DNA of 41,056 nucleotides from Janthinobacterium sp. GTDB taxonomy: Bacteria > Pseudomonadota > Gammaproteobacteria > Burkholderiales > Chitinibacteraceae. Position numbers and translations under genes: made by a program. The stretch's first letter is position 1. The number at the start of each line of letters is the position of its first letter. This document shows, piece after piece, positions 36,530 to 41,056 of the stretch. The notes under the pieces were generated by a model. That model was not told where the DNA came from. It saw only the letters and a program-made list of their open reading frames with translations, and did no database searches. Location: assembly GCA_025360045.1 (NCBI GenBank), contig JANYCY010000048.1, forward strand, positions 1 to 41,056, read 5' to 3'.

Positions 36530-38464
36530 TTAGAGGTATCTAACCCAGTGTGTATTCACGCCAGGGGTTGGACCTGGTGGTGGGGTCGGTGGTCTCGGTG
36601 TCGATGCACTTTGATTGGGGTTGAAGCTGGCTGGTAGTTTTGTAAGGATGATGCTCGTACTATTTTTGATGACATTTCCGGAGCTTTTATTGCCGAGTGC
36701 AAGTGCGGTGATATAGCCATGAATGACAGTGTTACCTGAGTTGCCATATAAATTACCAGCCCATACATTACCGAAAATCTCGGGGTTATTTGTAAAAGAA
36801 ATATCACCACCTTGGTACAGCCCCGAGGTTTTGCTGCCTGCCATGGTCGCAAAATTGCCCATGCCACCGTCTACATCACTATCCCATTGCGTGCTAGCAC
36901 AAAATTGAGTGGGTTTTAGGTCAAAATCACTTTGGTTGCAGTAGCCTAATGGGGAGTAGGTTGTACCATTTTGGCTGCCAGATTTCGCTGCATAATTAGG
37001 CGCATAAATGACTGCATTGGAAGCCCCTGTAAAATTGAGAGTGGCGATAAATGTATTATAAAAATTGCCATTGCTGACTGCTAAGCTGCCCTCAAGCCAT
37101 GCCACGCCGGGAGCCAGCCCTGTGTTGTCTACTTTCCAAGACTTAGTATTTTTGTCATAGGAAATCCCTTTTCTAGTGCTGAGCACTTTAGCCAGCGCGA
37201 CGCTAGGGCTGGTGCATTGCGGATCAGATGCCGTGCCGGATACTGCTGTGCACAGATAATTTTTGCCTGTGTACGAGCCAATAAAATAATCTCCGTCGGC
37301 GATTCCAGTAACGCGCTGGACTTTTACTTTCATAAAGTCGCTACTGTCAACGGTGAAAGCATAGTTGGCTAAGTCTTTGTAATCGTAGGCATTAAAATCA
37401 TCGTCTACTGTGAGTTTCACAAGAGGAATATTGACGATTAAACTGGGGACGATGCTGAGTTGACTTGTGACTACCCATGTATTGGTTGATTTATCTAGTT
37501 TTTTTATCTTGTCGTATTTGGGTTTGTTTGCACTATCGTTATAGCCGTTTGCCACATCAAACTGCGCCAGTGTTTGGATTTCAAATCCATCTTTGACCGT
37601 ATCAAATACTTTTTCCGTTTGATAGCCACCAGTGGGATTAGGGTGTGAATCTCCACGAATAAAGAGTGTTTCACCCACGAGCAGATCATGAATGGTATTG
37701 GCTTTCATGGTCAGATTGCCAGCTGTGGCCGCATGAATAATAGATCCTGAGCCCTCGATGGAAATATCGCCGCGAGCGAGCGCCGCATCGGCGCTGGTGC
37801 TGCCTGTCATGGTGATATCGCCATTGGCATGCAGTAAGCCATATTTGCTGCCTGATCCGATGCTGATATTGCCTGTTGATCGAATGACGTCGGCATCTTT
37901 GATGGAGTTTGAGCTGAGATCGACATTGCCATTCACCAAAATTTCAAGATTATGAATATCACCCTCAAAAAGCTTGATATCACCACTTAGTTTTAAATCA
38001 CTATTGAAAACAACTACGCCACGAGCGGGGGGAGTTGGAGGAGGGGTAACAGGGGTGAGCACAATACTGGCTGCAAGCCTAGAGCTGGATGCAAGCGGAG
38101 TGCCTGTGGCTGCGGAGCCGGTAACGACGATATTAAATGCCGTTGGCGCAGTAGCACTATCCACGCCTGTTACGAGTAAGGCAACATTGGCTACGCCTGT
38201 CAGGGCAATGGTTTGTGGTGCGGTAGGGGTGATCGCTTTAGCAAGTGTAATACGCTGTGCTGTGGTCATGTTGGCAAAAACAGCTTGAGCAACACTGAGC
38301 CCCTGCCAAGCCCGCATTTGTGCTTGAGTCGCTGACAGTGTGGTTGTTTGCTGCTCTTGCATGCCTTTTACATAGTAGTTAGCCCCTAAAACACTCGCGC
38401 CTAGAGCCATCCCAACAAATAATAAAACAAGCACGGTAGCCATGCCTTTTTGTCTGTTTTTCAT
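36530..38464 (-). CDS. Giant PilX-position prepilin with repeated beta-solenoid-like domain (cluster A)
   Basis: A 644-residue protein three to four times the size of canonical PilX. MKNRQKG then MATVLVLLFVGMALGASVLG is a prepilin-like leader and stalk without Glu5; a PilX-like helix follows (QAQMRAWQGLSVAQAVFA). A proline-rich linker at 137-147 leads into a run of 17-residue repeats at about 198-265: GNISIGSGSKYGLLHAN, GDITMTGSTSADAALAR, GDISIEGSGSIIHAATA, GNLTMKANTIHDLLVGE. This is the pattern of a bactofilin-like beta-solenoid. Similar strands recur at 552-590 (GGDISFTNNPEIFGNVWA). The tail is proline-rich. It starts in an ATGA overlap with the PilW-type gene, indicating coupled translation. 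A surface-exposed tip or adhesin role is inferred. Confidence 0.82.
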   Translation of the reverse strand: MKNRQKGMATVLVLLFVGMALGASVLGANYYVKGMQEQQTTTLSATQAQMRAWQGLSVAQAVFANMTTAQRITLAKAITPTAPQTIALTGVANVALLVTGVDSATAPTAFNIVVTGSAATGTPLASSSRLAASIVLTPVTPPPTPPARGVVVFNSDLKLSGDIKLFEGDIHNLEILVNGNVDLSSNSIKDADVIRSTGNISIGSGSKYGLLHANGDITMTGSTSADAALARGDISIEGSGSIIHAATAGNLTMKANTIHDLLVGETLFIRGDSHPNPTGGYQTEKVFDTVKDGFEIQTLAQFDVANGYNDSANKPKYDKIKKLDKSTNTWVVTSQLSIVPSLIVNIPLVKLTVDDDFNAYDYKDLANYAFTVDSSDFMKVKVQRVTGIADGDYFIGSYTGKNYLCTAVSGTASDPQCTSPSVALAKVLSTRKGISYDKNTKSWKVDNTGLAPGVAWLEGSLAVSNGNFYNTFIATLNFTGASNAVIYAPNYAAKSGSQNGTTYSPLGYCNQSDFDLKPTQFCASTQWDSDVDGGMGNFATMAGSKTSGLYQGGDISFTNNPEIFGNVWAGNLYGNSGNTVIHGYITALALGNKSSGNVIKNSTSIILTKLPASFNPNQSASTPRPPTPPPGPTPGVNTHWVRYL

Positions 38465-39099
38465 GGGGTTACCGTTAGGTTAGATAAGCAGCTAAGCGAG
38501 TTGATTGGCACATCATTGGCATTATTAGAGCTGATTTGCACTGTGGCTCGGCCATTGCTTGCATAGCCATATTGAGTGCAGGGTGTAGGAGTAACCCTTA
38601 GTACAAAGTTAAACGTGCCAAGGGAGGCTAAGGGTTGAGTAGTCCAGCTTGCTGTTGACCAGTCTGTTAGCGCCGCGCAGGTGATCGGGCCAAGTAGGCT
38701 TAAGCCTTTTTCGGGGATTGCAAGCAGGGCCGAGCATTGCAGCGTGGCAGCTGTTTGGTGTCGCCAAACCACTGCATTGGCGTTAGCTCCACTTGTTACT
38801 GGCGTGCCACCTAGGGTTGTGCCCGCTAAAGTAGCACCGCTTAATGCCACGATATTTGTGCCTACTGCGGCATTATTGATGCCAAAGCCAGCATCTTGTA
38901 GCAGCATCGGTGCAATCGTCATTGCACTGCTTCTTTCGCCATCTTGCTTGCTCATCGCCGTGGTATTGGCCGTAATTCTGATTGAGTGGCGGAACATCGT
39001 GAGCATGGCGACGGCGGTGATCAGCGAGATGGTTACTCCGACCATCAAGCTGATTAAAGAAATACCACTTTGCGATTTAATTGAGCGAGATAACACCAT
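38461..39099 (-). CDS. PilW-type minor pilin lacking Glu5 (cluster A)
   Basis: A 212-residue prepilin-like protein. The leader ends KSQSG and the mature start is ISLISLMVGVTISLITAVAM. The family has Glu at position 5, but here it is Ser. QDGERSSAMTIAPMLLQDAG resembles the PilW segment after the helix. The C-terminal region is rich in Thr, Ala and Asn with a few cysteines. The start is uncertain: a GGAGG lies only 2 bases before the ATG at 39099 and 5 bases before a GTG at 39096; a TTG at 39108 is less likely. It overlaps the preceding PilV-type gene and ends in an ATGA overlap with the giant PilX-type gene. Confidence 0.8.
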   Translation of the reverse strand: MVLSRSIKSQSGISLISLMVGVTISLITAVAMLTMFRHSIRITANTTAMSKQDGERSSAMTIAPMLLQDAGFGINNAAVGTNIVALSGATLAGTTLGGTPVTSGANANAVVWRHQTAATLQCSALLAIPEKGLSLLGPITCAALTDWSTASWTTQPLASLGTFNFVLRVTPTPCTQYGYASNGRATVQISSNNANDVPINSLSCLSNLTVTP

Positions 39100-39481
39100 C
39101 GCCTCCAATCAAAAGAGCATTGTCAGCATTGGCTTGGGTCTGCAGTGTGGAGCCGGTAATCGCGCTATTGATAGGTACCGCAATTGTTTGGCCAGCTACC
39201 GTAGCGGTAAATGCATTGCGCTGGCATGTTGCCGAGATGAGCACATTGTTTCCTGCAACAGTAATGGATGGCGCGGTGGCGGCACATAAAGTATTCAGCC
39301 CTTGAGTTTGTACCTGCGAGCGCAGGGCAAACAGTGTCATATTGAGTACAGAGGTGTTTTTTTGTGCCACAGCCGTTTTTGCAACTAATAAAGTCAGGCT
39401 AATCACCATAACGGAAAGTAATACGATGGAAACCAGCGCTTCAATCAGCGCATCACCTTTTTGCTTAGACAAGGGAGCCAT
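39077..39481 (-). CDS. PilV-type minor pilin (cluster A)
   Basis: A 134-residue prepilin. MAPLSKQKG precedes DALIEALVSIVLLSVMVISL; Glu5 is present, but the first mature residue is Asp instead of the usual Phe or Met. ALIEALVSIVLL is a PilV-like beginning. The rest is a small beta-rich domain with two cysteines (LCAATAP and SATCQRN). A GGGGACC ribosome site precedes the ATG. It overlaps the preceding gene by 17 bases. Confidence 0.8.
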   Translation of the reverse strand: MAPLSKQKGDALIEALVSIVLLSVMVISLTLLVAKTAVAQKNTSVLNMTLFALRSQVQTQGLNTLCAATAPSITVAGNNVLISATCQRNAFTATVAGQTIAVPINSAITGSTLQTQANADNALLIGGDGVISLN

Positions 39482-39902
39482 TTACTTGGTCCCCTTTTTC
39501 GCTAATGGTGTAGCTGAGTGCCTGCGTGGCAAGCCCACTTCGATCTAATTGAATGCTTGGATTACTTGTGGCGTTGATTGCAATGGTGCTATTTCTCGCA
39601 AACGAAGCCGACCAAACTGCATTGCTGGCATTGCATCCTCCAGTAATATTGCCTTGGCAAACAAAGACCTGCCGTCCGGTGATTTGTAAGCCTGCCGCAT
39701 TGCCGCCTGAATTACGGATGGCCAGCGATTTGGCTTTGGTGTGCGCCATTTTTAAAACACTCTCTGATTTTTGCAGGTCGCTCGAAACTAGCCAGCTAGA
39801 TCCTAGCGAAACCGCAGCAAGGGTGAGCATCGCAAAAATCACGAGGGTGATCATCAGCTCAATCAGGCTAAAGCCCGTTTGCTTACCAAGTTGTGAACCC
39901 AC
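39465..39902 (-). CDS. FimT/GspH-type minor pilin (cluster A)
   Basis: A 145-residue prepilin. [10 protein letters not shown] is the leader, then [20 protein letters not shown] with Glu5. [16 protein letters not shown] resembles the FimT/GspH segment after the helix. The start is a GTG at 39902, supported by GGAG six bases upstream, and overlaps the end of the pilE-like gene by 20 bases, so translation is probably coupled. It is the second FimT-type gene of the window (compare 35872-36396). Confidence 0.85.
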   Translation of the reverse strand: MGSQLGKQTGFSLIELMITLVIFAMLTLAAVSLGSSWLVSSDLQKSESVLKMAHTKAKSLAIRNSGGNAAGLQITGRQVFVCQGNITGGCNASNAVWSASFARNSTIAINATSNPSIQLDRSGLATQALSYTISEKGDQVNGSLV

Positions 39903-40305
39903 AATCGGCTCCTGTGGCTGTTCTGGTGTTGTCGGATTGGATGGTCACGGTGCAGGTAAACTTTGTGCTGACGGCTTCGAGTGTGTAGCTGCTATTGGTC
40001 CACTTAGCCTTGTAAGTAAAGTCTTTGCGGGATGGGGCCCAGCCAGTAACCAGCGCTGATGTTGTTGGCGTTGTCGTTGTTGGGCTTGTTAGGACAGTGC
40101 CACCTGCATTTGTGAACGTATAAGTTAAATTTCGCTGTAATTTTTGCTCGAAATACAGCGATAAAGAAACTAAATCACCCGCTGCCGATTTGGCTGCAGC
40201 TTGGCGGATGTATTGCTGGTAGCTAGGGATGGCAATCGAGGCCAAAATGGCAATGATCGCGACGACAATCATCATTTCAATCAGAGTAAAGCCGTTCTTC
40301 TTCAT
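39883..40305 (-). CDS. PilE-like type IV pilin (cluster A)
   Basis: A 140-residue prepilin with a six-residue leader, MKKNG before [20 protein letters not shown], and the classic continuation [20 protein letters not shown]. The C-terminal disulfide region has two cysteines (FTCTVTIQ and GADCGFTTW). It is of the PilE/ComP small-pilin type; whether it is a minor or a major subunit cannot be told. The frame extends upstream to 40356, but the ATG at 40305 gives the conserved leader. It lies 91 bases after the DUF4124-like gene. Confidence 0.9.
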   Translation of the reverse strand: MKKNGFTLIEMMIVVAIIAILASIAIPSYQQYIRQAAAKSAAGDLVSLSLYFEQKLQRNLTYTFTNAGGTVLTSPTTTTPTTSALVTGWAPSRKDFTYKAKWTNSSYTLEAVSTKFTCTVTIQSDNTRTATGADCGFTTW

Positions 40306-40396
40306 AAATTCTCTAAATACAATATTGCTGACGATAAACGCTGAAAAACAGCTCATTTTTATAATGGATGGTGCTGAGGTTTAATGCTCTGTGAGC

Positions 40397-40837
40397 TTAA
40401 ATTGATTGCTCTTTGCTAATGGTTTCTTTGCTTTTTTTTATTTGATTTAAATTGGCAGCATAAATCTCGGAAGATTGAGTTTCTACTTCAATTTGGCTTA
40501 GTAATTTTGCATGTATGATCTTGTTTTTTTCTTGCGCGGCTTGATTAAATAATTTACTTATTCGTGCGCGCGATTCGGCCATATCTTTGAGATTACGTTG
40601 CTCCATTTGATTTAAAGTGTTCAAAGCTTCGCTATGCTGCATAGGGGCGGAAGCTTGTTTGGGGGCGACGTAGCTATTGGCTGGTTTAAACGTCTTGAGA
40701 ATTGCATTCGGCGGCATCGATGCCGCATCACCAAAAGTAACGCTGCCATCTGGGCCGCGCTGGACATAAACAGAAGATGCCGCCATGCCATGCGCCGAAA
40801 TAAGAAATACGCAAAAAAGAAAGGGGGAACGTAGCAT
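40397..40837 (-). CDS. Secreted DUF4124-like protein with C-terminal coiled coil (head of cluster A)
   Basis: A 146-residue protein with a signal peptide of about 19 residues (ending HGMAA). The mature N-terminus SSVYVQRGPDGSVTFGDAAS resembles the short beta domain of DUF4124 proteins, which are common in the periplasm of Proteobacteria. The C-terminal half (about 70-140) is charged and predicted helical, probably a coiled coil. Function is unknown. Its place directly ahead of the pilE-like gene on the same strand suggests a link to pilus assembly. Confidence 0.7.
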   Translation of the reverse strand: MLRSPFLFCVFLISAHGMAASSVYVQRGPDGSVTFGDAASMPPNAILKTFKPANSYVAPKQASAPMQHSEALNTLNQMEQRNLKDMAESRARISKLFNQAAQEKNKIIHAKLLSQIEVETQSSEIYAANLNQIKKSKETISKEQSI

Positions 40838-40839
40838 CG

Positions 40840-41056
40840 TTATCTCATTGTTTATGAATTACAGAGCATTGAGTGGCACGGTGTTTGAATACGCAGCTAT
40901 TTAATTAAATTCGATAAATAAGTAATCACGCATAATTAAACCTAAGTATGGAGCCAACTTTATCCAATATATTTTTTACATTTAAAGTAAGCTCATCTGT
41001 TGTCCATGTTTTAAAACGACGCCAGTGATATTTAGCCTGCTTCCACAGCATTTCAA
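40840..41056. mobile_element. Probable end of an IS630-type insertion sequence
   Basis: The transposase fragment at 40926-41056 implies that an insertion sequence enters here, upstream of pilin cluster A. The exact border is not visible. The AT-rich stretch at 40895-40925 (including TTTAATTAAA) is the probable place; IS630 elements insert at TA. Confidence 0.5.
40926..41056 (-). CDS. IS630-family transposase, C-terminal fragment (cut by window edge)
   Basis: The last 42 codons and stop of a transposase run in from the right edge on the minus strand. The peptide starts EMLWKQAKYHWRRFKTWTTD and continues to a TGA at 40926. It matches the end of IS630-type DDE transposases, where the catalytic glutamate lies in a (P)IExxW(K) motif; only EMLW is visible here. 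Its likely terminal inverted repeat would lie between 40840 and 40925 but cannot be defined without the other end. Whether the full gene is intact is unknown. Confidence 0.75.
   Translation of the reverse strand, partial: EMLWKQAKYHWRRFKTWTTDELTLNVKNILDKVGSILRFNYA

Noticed and set aside
38681-39289. 202-residue plus-strand frame across the cluster A pilin genes
   Set aside because: It crosses two overlapping pilin genes whose N-termini are recognisable, and has no features of its own.

Overview
The window reads as chromosomal DNA of a betaproteobacterium, most likely of the order Neisseriales (Chromobacteriaceae or Iodobacter-like). This is inferred from gene content (LdcA-type amino acid decarboxylase, ClpB with a sigma-32 promoter, gcvT-gcvH-gcvP behind a tandem glycine riboswitch, MetG, and a PilE/FimT/PilV/PilW/PilX pilin set). 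It was not checked against a database. Genes are densely packed at moderate GC. No rRNA, tRNA or CRISPR array was seen.

Layout. 1-530: a GC-rich repeat, half of a second repeat, and a small [2Fe-2S] ferredoxin-like gene on the minus strand. 627-4665: an Orn/Lys/Arg decarboxylase and an MscS-type channel with a cyclic-nucleotide-binding-like tail. 5024-7606: clpB. 7991-13488: a membrane-bound diguanylate cyclase, a SulP anion transporter and a BCCT (choline/betaine) transporter. 13598-18662: the glycine cleavage locus, with promoter, tandem glycine riboswitch, gcvT, gcvH and gcvP. 18830-25360: an orphan periplasmic sugar-type binding protein and, on the minus strand, a 1505-residue hybrid sensor kinase followed by a CoA-pyrophosphatase-like Nudix gene. 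25720-32883: metG, a secreted glycine-rich three-module barrel-like protein, a WbuC-type cupin, a PACE efflux pump with a divergent LysR regulator, and an unrecognised conserved-looking protein. 33209-40837: two tandem minus-strand type IV minor pilin clusters. 40926-41056: the 3' end of an IS630-type transposase, cut by the window edge.

Two things stand out. First, the double minor-pilin locus. Each cluster carries its own FimT/PilV/PilW/PilX-type set, and the PilX-position pilins are far larger than usual (644 and 445 residues). The larger one carries a run of 17-residue repeats that looks like a beta-solenoid, and one PilV ends in a cysteine/tryptophan-rich module. These could be tip adhesins. 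Second, the intergenic spaces hold at least four families of palindromic repeats, several of them nested one inside another. Two copies of one family sit inside the gcvT-gcvH-gcvP gene cluster.
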